This document shows, piece by piece, positions 17,411-26,080 of a DNA stretch of 64,000 bases. The DNA is taken from assembly GCF_001999725.1 (NCBI RefSeq), contig NZ_MDDP01000001.1, forward strand, positions 1 to 64,000, given 5' to 3'. Positions within the stretch are counted from its first letter, which is position 1, and each line of letters opens with the position of its first letter. The notes beneath the pieces are model-generated. The model worked only from the letters and a program-made list of their open reading frames with translations, did not search any database and was not told where the DNA came from. Source of the DNA: Cellulophaga omnivescoria (lineage in GTDB: Bacteria; Bacteroidota; Bacteroidia; Flavobacteriales; Flavobacteriaceae). The position numbers and the translations under genes are program-made.

Positions 17411-18661
17411 ATGCAAGCATCCGATTTATTAAAAATTGCAAAAACATACGGTGATCCTGTTTATGTTTATGATTCGGAAAAAATAGTTTCCCAATACCAA
17501 AGATTAACAAATGCATTTAAGGGTGTAAAAAAATTAAAACTTAACTATGCTGCTAAAGCATTGTCTAATATATCTATTTTACGTCTAATGAATTCTTTAG
17601 GTAGTGGTTTAGACACCGTATCTATACAAGAAGTAGAGTTAGGTCTTTTGGCCGGTTTTAAGCCAGAATCTATTATTTATACGCCAAACGGAGTTTCATT
17701 AGAAGAAATTGAGAAAGCTGCTGCTTTAGGTGTACGTATTAATATAGATAACTTATCTGTTTTAGAACAATTTGGTAGCAAACACCCTAATATCCCTGTT
17801 TGTATTAGAATTAACCCGCACGTTATGGCTGGTGGAAACTCTAATATATCTGTAGGCCATATAGATTCTAAATTTGGAATTAGTATTCATCAAATACCAC
17901 ATTTATTACGCATTGTAGACCTAACTAAAATGAATATTAATGGTATACATATGCATACTGGTAGTGATATTTTAGATATTGACGTCTTCTTATACGCTTC
18001 TGAAATACTTTTTGAAACTGCTAAAAACTTTAAAAATCTAGATTTTATAGATTTTGGTAGTGGTTTTAAAGTTCCTTATAAAACTGGTGATATAGAAACT
18101 AACATTGAAGAACTTGGACAGAAACTAAGTGCAAAGTTTAACGATTTTTGTAAAGAATATGGTAAAGAATTAACCTTAGCTTTTGAACCTGGTAAGTTTT
18201 TAGTGAGTGAATCTGGTTTCTTTTTAGCAAAAGTAAATGTAGTTAAACAAACAACTTCTACCGTATTTGCGAGTATAGACTCTGGTTTTAACCATTTAAT
18301 TAGACCTATGCTTTATGGCTCTTCTCATGAAATATTAAATATCTCTAATCCTGAAGGAAGAGAACGTTACTACTCTGTTGTAGGTTACATTTGTGAAACC
18401 GATACTTTTGCTAGCAACCGTAGAATTAATGAAATATCTGAAGGAGATATCCTATGTTTCCGTAACGCAGGTGCTTATTGCTTTACCATGGCTAGCAATT
18501 ACAACTCTAGATTTAGACCACCAGAGGTATTATGGCACAATGGCGAGGCAATTTTAATAAGAGAAAGAGAAACTTTTGATGATCTTATTAAAAACCAAAT
18601 AGATGTAAAAAATTTATTTTCTAAAAAAGAAGTGAAAAAAGAAAAAGCCACTGCTAAGTAA
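17411..18661 (+). CDS. lysA: Diaminopimelate decarboxylase
   Basis: A 416-residue fold-type III PLP enzyme that decarboxylates meso-diaminopimelate to lysine, the last step of lysine synthesis. The PLP lysine sits in KLNYAAKALSN (about residues 42-52). The phosphate-binding glycine segment is GIHMHTGSDI and DFGSGFKVPY. The beta-barrel domain includes LAFEPGKFLV, and the C-terminal domain has RPMLYGSSHEI, GYICETDTFA (active-site Cys-Glu from the partner subunit) and NAGAYCFTMASNYNSR. The protein forms a dimer with shared active sites. The gene is alone, with a good promoter, and its last codons are built into the stem of its own terminator. Related ornithine/arginine decarboxylases are less likely given the CETDTFA motif. 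Confidence 0.95.
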   Translation: MQASDLLKIAKTYGDPVYVYDSEKIVSQYQRLTNAFKGVKKLKLNYAAKALSNISILRLMNSLGSGLDTVSIQEVELGLLAGFKPESIIYTPNGVSLEEIEKAAALGVRINIDNLSVLEQFGSKHPNIPVCIRINPHVMAGGNSNISVGHIDSKFGISIHQIPHLLRIVDLTKMNINGIHMHTGSDILDIDVFLYASEILFETAKNFKNLDFIDFGSGFKVPYKTGDIETNIEELGQKLSAKFNDFCKEYGKELTLAFEPGKFLVSESGFFLAKVNVVKQTTSTVFASIDSGFNHLIRPMLYGSSHEILNISNPEGRERYYSVVGYICETDTFASNRRINEISEGDILCFRNAGAYCFTMASNYNSRFRPPEVLWHNGEAILIRERETFDDLIKNQIDVKNLFSKKEVKKEKATAK

Positions 18662-18673
18662 GCAGTGGCTTTT
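18643..18673 (+). terminator. lysA terminator overlapping the stop codon
   Basis: AAAAGCCACTGCT and AGCAGTGGCTTTT form a 13-bp stem with loop AAGTA, followed by T residues. The left arm encodes the last residues of LysA (EKATAK) and the stop codon TAA spans the loop and the first base of the right arm. Confidence 0.88.
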
Positions 18674-18691
18674 GCCTTTAACTAACTAAAC

Positions 18692-19363
18692 TTACAAACT
18701 TTCTTCTAACTTATTTTCTAATTGTTTATTAAAATCAGATTCAAATTTTTCTTTAAAATTAACCTCTAACTCTAAATTACCTTCTGCATTTTTCTTTACA
18801 TTTAATTTATTTATGGTTGATGCAATTGTCAATACACTAACAGTTTCTAGTGCCTCTTTACCCGCTTTATAACTTCCAACATTTTTAAGACTTTGTAGTA
18901 AACTAGAAAAAAATTGCTGCATCTGAAATTTTTCTATTTTAGAATCTTTTACCTCTTCTAGTGCTGTATTTACCAATGTAACACTAAAAGTATTTTTTAA
19001 ATAGTCTTCTATTTCCCTCTGCATTCTTTTTAGCTCTAAAGGTGTTGTTACCAATTCATCTTTAACTTCAAAATATGTACTATCTGTTAAAATATCAACA
19101 AAACGTACAAAATTTACAATGCTAATACACGCTATATCTGTAATTTGAACATAACTAATTTTTTCACCAGAAACCAGCACCACAATACTATTTTCTAAAT
19201 TTATTTTTATTGGACTCCCTTCTAAAAACAAACCTGTAGTTAAATGTAAAGAAACAACGGCTTTACTTTTTTGATTAATAATTGTATTATGTTCTACAAT
19301 TTTTTCCAAAATAACTCTTGGAGTTTCTACCAATAAAGACGGAAAAAGTTTTTGTATATTCAT
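18692..19363 (-). CDS. Conserved hypothetical protein
   Basis: I do not recognise this 223-residue soluble protein. It starts MNIQKLFPSLLVETPRVILE and has a strand-rich first half (KAVVSLHLTTGLFLEGSPIKI, SIVVLVSGEKISYVQITDIACISI), then an amphipathic helix-rich second half (LELKRMQREIEDYLKN, and repeated basic-acidic residues such as EVNFKEKFESDFNKQLENKLEESL at the end). There is no signal peptide or membrane segment, so it is probably cytoplasmic. The first half resembles a small beta-barrel of the kind that can bind nucleic acid, but that is only an impression. It is convergent with lysA and has no operon partners on the same strand. It is followed by a divergent thioredoxin-like gene. Confidence 0.55.
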   Translation of the reverse strand: MNIQKLFPSLLVETPRVILEKIVEHNTIINQKSKAVVSLHLTTGLFLEGSPIKINLENSIVVLVSGEKISYVQITDIACISIVNFVRFVDILTDSTYFEVKDELVTTPLELKRMQREIEDYLKNTFSVTLVNTALEEVKDSKIEKFQMQQFFSSLLQSLKNVGSYKAGKEALETVSVLTIASTINKLNVKKNAEGNLELEVNFKEKFESDFNKQLENKLEESL

Positions 19364-19537
19364 CTTAACTTTTTTTATTTATACAGCAAAATTATAAGCA
19401 TTAGAACACCTACACTACCCTTGTTTTAGTAAAAACCAATCACGGTAAACAGGGAGTATAGTATATTTGTAAAATAATTTTTTATATTTTTCGTTAGCTT
19501 TGTTAAGGTTGATGGACTAAAAACTAAAATATTTACT

Positions 19538-20071
19538 ATGAAATTAAAATCTATAAACGCTTTACAAATTTGTGCTATATTCTTTTTAGCATTTACATCT
19601 TTTACAATAAATGCTCAAGAAGTAAAATGGCTTAGCTGGGAAGAAGCTATAGAGCTAGCTGCAAAAGATAAAGAGCCTAAAAAAATGTTTATAGATGTTT
19701 ACACAGATTGGTGCGGATGGTGTAAAAAAATGGATGCAGATACATTCCAAAATCCAGAAGTAGCAAAATATATGGCAAAAAACTATTATATGGTAAAGTT
19801 AGATGGTGAACGTAAAGAGCCATTAGAATACAAAGGACAAACTTACAAATTTGTTGCATCTGGAAGAAGTGGTTATCACGAGTTTGCCGCTGCTTTAATG
19901 CAGGGAAAAATGAGCTACCCTACAACAATATTTTTAGATGAAAAACAACAAATGTTATCTCCTGTACCTGGCTACCAAAAACCAGAACCGTTTTTAAAAA
20001 TAGCAAAGTATTTTGGTGAAGATATACACAAAACCAAAAAATGGGCAGAGTACGACACTAAAACAGAATAA
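19538..20071 (+). CDS. Secreted thioredoxin-fold protein
   Basis: A 177-residue exported protein with a signal peptide (MKLKSINALQICAIFFLAFTS, cleaved after NAQ). The mature part has a thioredoxin fold of the DUF255/thioredoxin_7 type, with active-site pattern DVYTDWCGWCKKMDADTFQNPEV (Cys pair separated by two residues, CGWC), FVASGRSGYHEFA and the cis-proline segment MSYPTTIFLDEKQQML. It should act as a periplasmic thiol-disulphide reductase or disulphide chaperone. Its redox partner is not visible nearby. The gene is single, with an upstream TAGCTTTG -7-like element and a following terminator. Which proteins it maintains in the periplasm is unknown. Confidence 0.9.
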   Translation: MKLKSINALQICAIFFLAFTSFTINAQEVKWLSWEEAIELAAKDKEPKKMFIDVYTDWCGWCKKMDADTFQNPEVAKYMAKNYYMVKLDGERKEPLEYKGQTYKFVASGRSGYHEFAAALMQGKMSYPTTIFLDEKQQMLSPVPGYQKPEPFLKIAKYFGEDIHKTKKWAEYDTKTE

Positions 20072-20090
20072 CAATATTTAAAAAAATAGA

Positions 20091-20119
20091 AAAGCGCTCT
20101 AAATTAGAGCGCTTTTTTT
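20091..20119. terminator. Terminator between the thioredoxin-fold gene and DUF3124 gene
   Basis: AAAGCGCTCTAA and TTAGAGCGCTTT form a 12-bp inverted repeat with a very short centre, followed by T residues on the right and A residues on the left, so it can act in both directions. Confidence 0.85.
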
Positions 20120-20130
20120 ATGTATTATTT

Positions 20131-20643
20131 TTATTGTTCTAAAGTTTTACCCTGAGTAACAAAGGATAGCCCTTGTTGGCCTTTAGTTGAGATAAAAACA
20201 CCTTCAAAAAGTGGATTACTAGTTTGGTTGTTTATTTTCCAATTAAAAATAAAGTTCCCTCCTGTGCCACCATCTTTATTATGCTCATCTATAACAATAG
20301 CTAAGCTCTCCATAGGAGCTATATATATTGGTTTTGGAGTATAATTACGTATAGATTTACCCACTGTATTAAAATACTCTGCTTGCAAGATATACAATGT
20401 ATCTGTACCACTTGTGTTACGCAAATTTATTGTTGCAGTTAAGTCATGTGTTGTATGCTCTGACTGACTATAAACTTGAGAATAAACAGATAAATATGTT
20501 TTTCCTGTTTTTAAAGAATCAGATACTTTATGTCCTACGCTTCTTTTGTTCCAGTTAATAGTACTTATTGTTGTAGTTTCTTTTGACTCTGTACAAGAAC
20601 CAAAAGTTAATACTAAAACCAAAATTAAAACAGCGTTTTTCAT
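20131..20643 (-). CDS. DUF3124 family lipoprotein
   Basis: A 170-residue lipoprotein with signal peptide MKNAVLILVLVLTFGSC, where the lipobox is FGSC and Cys 17 becomes the lipid-bearing residue. The mature part is a beta-sandwich with GKTYLSVYSQVYSQSEHTT, ATINLRNTSGTDTLYILQAEYFN, PKPIYIAPMESLAIVIDEHN and GGNFIFNWKI, which matches DUF3124. Its role is not known. It lies 52 bases downstream of acr3 on the same strand, so it could be the last gene of the arsenic operon, though no arsenic link is known for the family. It would face the periplasm. The terminator behind it also serves the thioredoxin-fold gene on the other strand. Confidence 0.82.
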   Translation of the reverse strand: MKNAVLILVLVLTFGSCTESKETTTISTINWNKRSVGHKVSDSLKTGKTYLSVYSQVYSQSEHTTHDLTATINLRNTSGTDTLYILQAEYFNTVGKSIRNYTPKPIYIAPMESLAIVIDEHNKDGGTGGNFIFNWKINNQTSNPLFEGVFISTKGQQGLSFVTQGKTLEQ

Positions 20644-20695
20644 TTATACTTAATTTAAATACTAAGTTACATAAAATATAGTTTTATAATCTAGT

Positions 20696-21736
20696 TTACG
20701 CTTTAGCGAAATACTTTTTTCTAAACCAAAAAGATACTCTAACTAATAGAATTAATGCTGGTACTTCTACCAAGGGTCCAATTACACCAGTAAAAGCCTG
20801 ACCAGAATTTAATCCAAAAACAGCAATAGCAACAGCAATAGCAAGCTCAAAATTATTACCGGCAGCTGTAAATGCAACTGCTGTAGTTTTATCGTAACTA
20901 GCACCTGTTGCTTTTGTAAAGAAAAAACCAATTATAAACATTAATGTAAAGTATATTAATAATGGTATAGCAATAATTACTACATCCATAGGTATTTCTA
21001 CTATTAACTCTCCTTTTAAAGAGAACATTAGCACAATAGTAAACAGTAATGCAATTAAGGTTAAGGGTGAAATTGTTGGTATAAACTTAGTATTGTACCA
21101 TTCCTCTCCTTTTAATTTAACTAGTATTAATCTACTTAAAATACCAAGCAGAAAAGGAATTCCTAAGTAAATAGCTACACTCTCTGCAATTGCTCCAACC
21201 GAAATGTCTACAATAGCACCTTTAAAACCAAAATAAGGAGGTAAAACAGTAATAAACAACCACGCATAAAAACTATATGCAAAAACTTGAAAAATACTAT
21301 TTAAAGCCACTAAACCAGCTCCGTACTCACTACTACCCTCTGCTAAATCATTCCATACAAGAACCATTGCTATACAACGCGCTAAACCTATTAAAATAAG
21401 TCCAACCATATATTCTGGATAATCTTGTAAAAAAATTATAGCCAAGAAAAACATTAATACAGGTCCAATAATCCAGTTAAGAATTAAAGAAATAGATAAT
21501 ATTTTTGTGTTTTTAAACACTTTTGGTAGGAGTGCATAATTTACTTTTGCCAGTGGTGGGTACATCATTACTATTAGCCCAATTGCTATTGGAATATTTG
21601 TTGTACCACTACTAAAAGAATCTATAATCCCCGGAAAACTTGGTACAAAATAACCTATACCTACACCTAGTAACATTGCAATAAAAATCCACAATGTTAA
21701 GTAACTATCTAAAAAACTTAATTTTTTACCCGCCAT
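20696..21736 (-). CDS. acr3: Arsenite efflux transporter Acr3
   Basis: A 346-residue membrane carrier of the ACR3 (bile acid/arsenite permease) family that expels arsenite from the cell. It has about ten hydrophobic segments. Diagnostic patterns are [22 protein letters not shown] near the N-terminus, [16 protein letters not shown] (the conserved Cys essential for transport), and a later [19 protein letters not shown]. The predicted inner-membrane topology fits. It begins within the last codon of arsC (sequence TAATG), showing translational coupling. It works with ArsC, which produces the arsenite it exports. Antimonite is a possible second substrate. Confidence 0.95.
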   Translation of the reverse strand: MAGKKLSFLDSYLTLWIFIAMLLGVGIGYFVPSFPGIIDSFSSGTTNIPIAIGLIVMMYPPLAKVNYALLPKVFKNTKILSISLILNWIIGPVLMFFLAIIFLQDYPEYMVGLILIGLARCIAMVLVWNDLAEGSSEYGAGLVALNSIFQVFAYSFYAWLFITVLPPYFGFKGAIVDISVGAIAESVAIYLGIPFLLGILSRLILVKLKGEEWYNTKFIPTISPLTLIALLFTIVLMFSLKGELIVEIPMDVVIIAIPLLIYFTLMFIIGFFFTKATGASYDKTTAVAFTAAGNNFELAIAVAIAVFGLNSGQAFTGVIGPLVEVPALILLVRVSFWFRKKYFAKA

Positions 21737-22350
21737 TATTTCTTAATATTTGAAAAGATATAAAACATTTCTGCAGCAATTTGCGTGCTTCTTTCTTGGT
21801 ATTTTTCTGCTTGTTGTGGTGTACCATCAAAAGCTTTTGGATCTTCAAAAGTTATAGGAACACGTTTTTCTGCACCTGCAATAAACGGACAACCACCATC
21901 TGCTTGCGAGCAAGTCATAATTGCAGCAAATTCTGAAGCAGGATTAAATTCTGCATCATACTTTTTAGAAAAGCCAATAATAGGTGCTGCATTAACACCG
22001 TATTTAATGCTGTAAATAGGATTTTTAGTATCCGCTAGTTTTTCAATTTTAAAACCAGCATTAGTTAATGTTGTTGCTACCATAGGAAAAAGAGCCGTAG
22101 CCTCTGTACCACCAGAATAACACGTAACATTATTAAGATTAAAATAAGCCGCCATTGTTTGCGCCCATACTTGAGACAAGTGACTTCTTCTAGAATTATG
22201 TGTACAAATAAAATTTAAACGTATGTCTTCATTTTTAGTTGCTTTTTCTTGTATGTAATCTGCCAATGGTTGTAAAATTGCTTTACGCTCATTACTAACT
22301 TCTACTTTTTTTAAATCACCAATAAAGGAGTTAATTTCTTCAAAAATCAT
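21736..22350 (-). CDS. Arsenate reductase, low-molecular-weight phosphatase type
   Basis: A 204-residue protein of the arsenate reductase/protein-tyrosine phosphatase fold. The catalytic P-loop is [14 protein letters not shown] (Cys-x5-Arg). GYSGGT-like segments (TCYSGGTEA) and a C-terminal Cys pair in [11 protein letters not shown], where one Cys may act as the resolving thiol, fit thioredoxin-coupled ArsC enzymes. It reduces arsenate to arsenite for export by Acr3. The ATG giving [18 protein letters not shown] is preferred over an upstream TTG-like extension because the extension would overlap the preceding gene and has no family match. The start lies 11 bases after the acetyltransferase gene and the stop overlaps acr3 by one base. 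Confidence 0.9.
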   Translation of the reverse strand: MIFEEINSFIGDLKKVEVSNERKAILQPLADYIQEKATKNEDIRLNFICTHNSRRSHLSQVWAQTMAAYFNLNNVTCYSGGTEATALFPMVATTLTNAGFKIEKLADTKNPIYSIKYGVNAAPIIGFSKKYDAEFNPASEFAAIMTCSQADGGCPFIAGAEKRVPITFEDPKAFDGTPQQAEKYQERSTQIAAEMFYIFSNIKK

Positions 22351-22361
22351 TTTTAAACTTT

Positions 22362-22853
22362 TTAAATTCCCACAATTGCGCTTCTGCGCTCTAAAATTAT
22401 ATTGTCTAGCCACTTACCGTTAAGCCTACCAATTTTTTCTCTGTAACCTATTTCTCTAAAACCACATTCTTTATGCAAGTGCAAACTAGCTTTATTAGCC
22501 CTCATAATACCAGCTTGTAACGTCCAAATATTATTTTCCTCACTAATAGTTATTAATTGTTTTAGCAGTAATTTACCATAACCTTTGCCTCTGGCATTAG
22601 CTGCCACATAAACACTAACTTCTGCTACACCACCATAAACACACCTAGATGAAACTGCTGCTAAAGAAGCCCAACCTTGCATAGTACCTTTATTAGTAAA
22701 CAATGCAATACACCCAAATGGTAAATGAGCTTTGCTCCACACATCCCAAGTTGGAACTTTAGTTTCAAAAGTTGCTACACCAGTGCTTATACCATCTTGA
22801 TATATTTTGGCTACACTAGAGTAATTAGCTTTAGAAATTGGTATAAATTCCAT
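22362..22853 (-). CDS. GNAT acetyltransferase, ArsN1-like
   Basis: A 163-residue GNAT enzyme related to phosphinothricin (PAT/bar) acetyltransferases. It starts MEFIPISKANYSSVAKIYQDG and carries the conserved GWASLAAVSSRCVYGGVAEVSVYVAANARGKGYGKLLL, where the Q/R-x-x-G-x-G/A acetyl-CoA loop is ARGKGYG, and FREIGYREKIGRLNGKW in the last strands. Family members in arsenic operons (ArsN1) N-acetylate arsinothricin, an arsenic analogue of phosphinothricin, and so protect glutamine synthetase. The gene sits between the DUF6428 and arsC genes and its ATG is two bases after the DUF6428 stop. The placement strongly supports an arsenic-related detoxification role; the substrate is inferred. Confidence 0.85.
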   Translation of the reverse strand: MEFIPISKANYSSVAKIYQDGISTGVATFETKVPTWDVWSKAHLPFGCIALFTNKGTMQGWASLAAVSSRCVYGGVAEVSVYVAANARGKGYGKLLLKQLITISEENNIWTLQAGIMRANKASLHLHKECGFREIGYREKIGRLNGKWLDNIILERRSAIVGI

Positions 22854-22854
22854 T

Positions 22855-23325
22855 TTAACAACAACCAGAATTAGGAGCACAACTATTACCAGATGCTTGT
22901 ATACTTGCAAGCTTTACCTTTTCTTTTTTTTCTGGAATACCACATTTATCTTTTGCCAAACAATCTGTTAATTTTGATGTAAGTAAAAAGTTAGTTCCGT
23001 CAAAATCTAATCCGTATTTACCAATAGTATCTCCTTGATATTCTACTTCTACCTCTAAATCTGGAATACCAAGTACGTTTTCTGACAATTCTATTATGTT
23101 GACTAATTTTTCCGGATGCAATCTATGATCGTAATCTTGCTCATTCCACAATTGAAAATTAACAACCTCTTCATTTCTTACAGTACCACCACAATCAATA
23201 AAGTTTTTAGTTACCTTACCTACTTCTGTTACATGAAAATGACTAGGCACTAATTCTCCGTTTGGTAATTGAAATGCTATTTTTTCTAAGCTTTTTAAAT
23301 TTGCTTTAACCTCTGATAATTTCAT
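22855..23325 (-). CDS. DUF6428 family protein in the arsenic operon
   Basis: A 156-residue protein. The first part is MKLSEVKANLKSLEKIAFQLPNGELVPSHFHVTEVG, followed by NFIDCGGTVRNEEVVNFQLWNEQDYDHRLHP, the recognised core of the DUF6428 family that accompanies arsenic genes in Bacteroidota. The last third is cysteine-rich (DCLAKDKCGIPE and a final GNSCAPNSGCC), so binding of arsenite or another thiophilic metal is plausible, as in arsenic-related chaperones. The biochemical role is not established. It is the second gene after arsR, ending one base before the acetyltransferase start. The histidines in SHFHV and HRLHP could also bind metal. Confidence 0.8.
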   Translation of the reverse strand: MKLSEVKANLKSLEKIAFQLPNGELVPSHFHVTEVGKVTKNFIDCGGTVRNEEVVNFQLWNEQDYDHRLHPEKLVNIIELSENVLGIPDLEVEVEYQGDTIGKYGLDFDGTNFLLTSKLTDCLAKDKCGIPEKKEKVKLASIQASGNSCAPNSGCC

Positions 23326-23348
23326 ATAAATATTATTTTAAATTAAAC

Positions 23349-23681
23349 TTAACAACAACTATTATTTCCTTCTAAATCTTGATCTAAAAACTGGTTCATT
23401 ACTGTTTTCATCTTAGTCCAATTTTCTGGGTGTATACAATAACAAACACTGGTACCCTCTACATTACCTTTTATAAGTCCTAATAACTTTAATTCTTTTA
23501 AATGCTGAGAAATTGTAGGTTGTGCCAAACCAATTACATCTACCAAATCTCCACAAATACATGTATTTATTTTAAATAAATGCTGCAGTATTGCCACCCG
23601 TGCAGGATGACTAAAGGCTTTAGCATAAATTGCTATCTGGTTTTGGTCTTCTGTAAATATTTCTGTTTTTGCTAAACCCAT
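23349..23681 (-). CDS. ArsR-family arsenical resistance repressor
   Basis: A 110-residue winged-helix repressor. The pattern AKAFSHPARVAILQHLFKINTCICGDLVDVIGLAQPTISQHLKELKLLGLIKG is the full ArsR helix-turn-helix with the Cys-x-Cys metal site (CIC) in the alpha-3 helix region, and extra cysteines occur in VCYCIHPEN and the final NNSCC. On binding As(III) the protein leaves its operator and the operon is expressed. It is the first gene of the arsenic operon (DUF6428, ArsN-like enzyme, ArsC and Acr3 follow). A candidate operator with an imperfect dyad sits 15-30 bases upstream. The start ATG gives MGLAKTEIFTEDQNQIAIY. Confidence 0.93.
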   Translation of the reverse strand: MGLAKTEIFTEDQNQIAIYAKAFSHPARVAILQHLFKINTCICGDLVDVIGLAQPTISQHLKELKLLGLIKGNVEGTSVCYCIHPENWTKMKTVMNQFLDQDLEGNNSCC

Positions 23682-23695
23682 AACTTAATTTGTTT

Positions 23696-23711
23696 ATTGC
23701 AATATTACGAT
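23696..23711 (-). promoter_or_regulatory. Candidate ArsR operator and promoter
   Basis: On the minus strand, ATCGTAATATTGCAAT is a 16-base imperfect dyad with 12 of 16 positions symmetric. It contains TAATATTG, one base away from a TAnnTTTG -7 element, and a TTTG lies about 21 bases upstream. Overlap of the -7 element and the dyad fits repression by ArsR. Confidence 0.4.
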
Positions 23712-23740
23712 TAATATAAATACAAATACAAATATTCGCC

Positions 23741-23779
23741 AAAAAAAATGCAGCATAACTAAAAAGTTATGCTGCATTT
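23741..23779 (-). terminator. guaB terminator
   Basis: AAATGCAGCATAACT and AGTTATGCTGCATTT form a 15-bp stem with a 4-base loop, with A8 on the left that becomes a U-tract for the leftward guaB transcript. Confidence 0.88.
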
Positions 23780-23798
23780 AAATTATCATAATCAAAAA

Positions 23799-25271
23799 TT
23801 ATCTGCTATAATTAGGAGATTCTTTAGTTATAGTAACATCATGAGGGTGACTTTCATTAATACCGCTAGCGGTAATTTTAACAAATTTACCTGTCTCCTT
23901 TAAAGTCTCTATATCCTTAGCTCCACAATACCCCATACCAGCACGTAAACCACCAACAAATTGATGAATACTCTCATACAACTCACCTTTATAAGGTACG
24001 CGTCCTACAATACCTTCTGGTACTAACTTTTTAATATCATCTTCTACATCTTGGAAATAACGATCTTTACTACCTTGTTTCATAGCTTCTACAGAACCCA
24101 TTCCTCGGTAAGACTTAAATTTTCTTCCTTCGTAAATAATAGTTTCTCCTGGAGATTCCTTAGTACCCGCCAATAGAGAACCTAACATTACAGTATCTGC
24201 ACCTGCAGCAATAGCCTTAGGTATATCACCAGTGTATCTAATTCCGCCATCTGCAATTACAGGAACTCCACTACCCTTTATAGCGGCAGCAACTTCTAAA
24301 ACAGCAGAAAATTGAGGAAAACCAACACCAGCAACAACTCTGGTTGTACATATAGATCCTGGTCCTATACCAACTTTTACAGCATCTGCACCCGCTTCTA
24401 CTAAATATTTAGCCGCTTCTGCAGTTGCAATATTACCTACTACAACCTCTAAATTTGGAAATTTCTTTTTTACTTCTTTTAAAACAGAAACCACACCTTT
24501 AGTATGACCGTGAGCTGTATCTATAATTACTGCATCTACACCTGCATTAACTAGTGCCTCTGCACGCTCTACAGCATCTGCAGTAACGCCTAAAGCAGCA
24601 GCAACCCTTAATCTACCATACGTATCTTTATTTGCAATTGGTTTTAGCGTAAGCTTTGTAATATCTCTAAAAGTAATTAAACCAACCAATTTGTTGTCTT
24701 TATCTACAACAGGTAATTTTTCAATTTTATTTTCTTGTAAAATATCTTCTGCTTGCGCTAAAGAAGTACCTTCACTAACAGTTACCAAGTTTTTAGAAGT
24801 CATTACTTCAGAAATTGGCCTGTCATTATTTTTTTCAAAACGAAGATCTCTATTAGTAACAATACCTATTAATTTTCCCTCTTCATCTACTATAGGAATA
24901 CCTCCAATACTAAACTCTTTCATATTGGCTTTTGCATCGCGTACAACAGAGTTTAAAGGTAAAGTTACTGGGTCTATAATCATACCACTTTCGGCACGCT
25001 TTACTTTACGAACCTTTGCTGCTTGCTCTGCAATAGTCATATTCTTATGTAACACTCCAATACCACCTTCTTGCGCCATAGCAATAGCCATACGAGATTC
25101 TGTTACAGTATCCATTGCCGCAGAGACAATTGGTACATTTATAGTTATATTTCTTGTAAATTTTGCTTTTATACTTACTTCTCTTGGAAGTACTTCTGAA
25201 AAAGCAGGAACAAGGAGTACGTCATCATAAGTAAGACCTTCTCCAACAATTTTATTTAGGTGAGCTTGCAT
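23799..25271 (-). CDS. guaB: Inosine-5'-monophosphate dehydrogenase
   Basis: A 490-residue IMP dehydrogenase that makes XMP from IMP with NAD, the committed step of guanine nucleotide synthesis. It has [18 protein letters not shown] at the start, [29 protein letters not shown], two CBS domains (about 95-210) with [15 protein letters not shown], then the catalytic loop [17 protein letters not shown] (active-site Cys in SICTT), [11 protein letters not shown]-like segment [21 protein letters not shown], and the flap region RYFQDVEDD and [20 protein letters not shown] -7-like element lies upstream of the start on the minus strand. The gene is monocistronic, followed by its own terminator. Confidence 0.97.
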   Translation of the reverse strand: MQAHLNKIVGEGLTYDDVLLVPAFSEVLPREVSIKAKFTRNITINVPIVSAAMDTVTESRMAIAMAQEGGIGVLHKNMTIAEQAAKVRKVKRAESGMIIDPVTLPLNSVVRDAKANMKEFSIGGIPIVDEEGKLIGIVTNRDLRFEKNNDRPISEVMTSKNLVTVSEGTSLAQAEDILQENKIEKLPVVDKDNKLVGLITFRDITKLTLKPIANKDTYGRLRVAAALGVTADAVERAEALVNAGVDAVIIDTAHGHTKGVVSVLKEVKKKFPNLEVVVGNIATAEAAKYLVEAGADAVKVGIGPGSICTTRVVAGVGFPQFSAVLEVAAAIKGSGVPVIADGGIRYTGDIPKAIAAGADTVMLGSLLAGTKESPGETIIYEGRKFKSYRGMGSVEAMKQGSKDRYFQDVEDDIKKLVPEGIVGRVPYKGELYESIHQFVGGLRAGMGYCGAKDIETLKETGKFVKITASGINESHPHDVTITKESPNYSR

Positions 25272-25592
25272 AGCAATTAAGGATTAATTGCGTGCAAATA
25301 TACAATTTATAAATGTAAACAGCCACATATTTACCAATAAGAGTTTTCACAATGTTTTCTTAACGTTTGCATAGCATAGGTACACCTCTCTTGCACTTAA
25401 ATGAAAAATGTTTTTAAAGCAGTTATAGTAAGACCTACTTACTCCTTTTTATAATTTTTATAAGCTACCACATAAAATACAGCATACTACATGTTTTAAA
25501 AACTATTAACTATGCTAAAAAAATTGAAGTGAAAATTTATAATACTTTAATTTTACAATTCTGAAACTAAAAACTATAATTTAAAATATAGT
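25272..25592. other. Intergenic region between guaB and the iron operon
   Basis: About 320 AT-rich bases without a convincing gene on either strand. It holds the leftward -7-like element CAAATATA (25295-25302, read on the minus strand) for guaB and a weak AAACTATA/TATAGTTT inverted repeat (25571-25594) that overlaps the stop codon of the small membrane-protein gene and could be a weak terminator. A GTAAG/CTTAC small repeat near 25428 has no clear meaning. Confidence 0.6.
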
Positions 25593-26078
25593 TTACTTAT
25601 TAAATAGCTGTGAAATAACAATTAAAACGGATAATGTAAACGTAAGCGTCATTAATGCACCAGATAGCATAATCACATATTTCATCCAAAATAAACCAGA
25701 CCATAACAAATAAATACCTCCAAATGTTAGCAATACAGACAAAAACGGCTCTATAGTTAAAAATAGCTTTAGTTTTTTTGGCAGTTTGGTAAGCCACACT
25801 AAACCTCCTAATAAAAAGAATATTAAAGACATAGACAATATATGCGTATGTACGGTAGTAAGCATTTCTCGGCTACTTTTTTTAAATTTCATTACCTCTG
25901 CATCTTCATCTTCCTCATTACCCAAATAGTTTTCAGTAATACCAGATGGTTTAGCATCTGTAGTTTCATTAACAAATAGTAGCCCTGTATAATAACCAAT
26001 AGACAAAATAACCACAAAGGTTCCTATAAATAATTTTATTTCTGATGGAAATGTACTTAGTAATCCGTTGTACTTCAT
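25593..26078 (-). CDS. Small four-helix membrane protein of the iron operon
   Basis: A 161-residue integral membrane protein with about four membrane segments, the first after MKYNGLLSTFPSEIK. After an acidic linker (ENYLGNEEDEDAEV) comes LTTVHTHILSMSLIFFLLGGLVW, where two histidines sit at the start of a membrane helix and could bind heme or metal. I recall related proteins near HTTM/imelysin genes in Bacteroidota, sometimes misnamed elongation factor-1 alpha, but cannot confirm. It starts two bases after the FecA-like receptor stop, so it is the last gene of the operon. A role in metal passage across the inner membrane is a guess from location. A weak hairpin overlaps its stop codon. Confidence 0.65.
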   Translation of the reverse strand: MKYNGLLSTFPSEIKLFIGTFVVILSIGYYTGLLFVNETTDAKPSGITENYLGNEEDEDAEVMKFKKSSREMLTTVHTHILSMSLIFFLLGGLVWLTKLPKKLKLFLTIEPFLSVLLTFGGIYLLWSGLFWMKYVIMLSGALMTLTFTLSVLIVISQLFNK

Positions 26079-26080
26079 TA

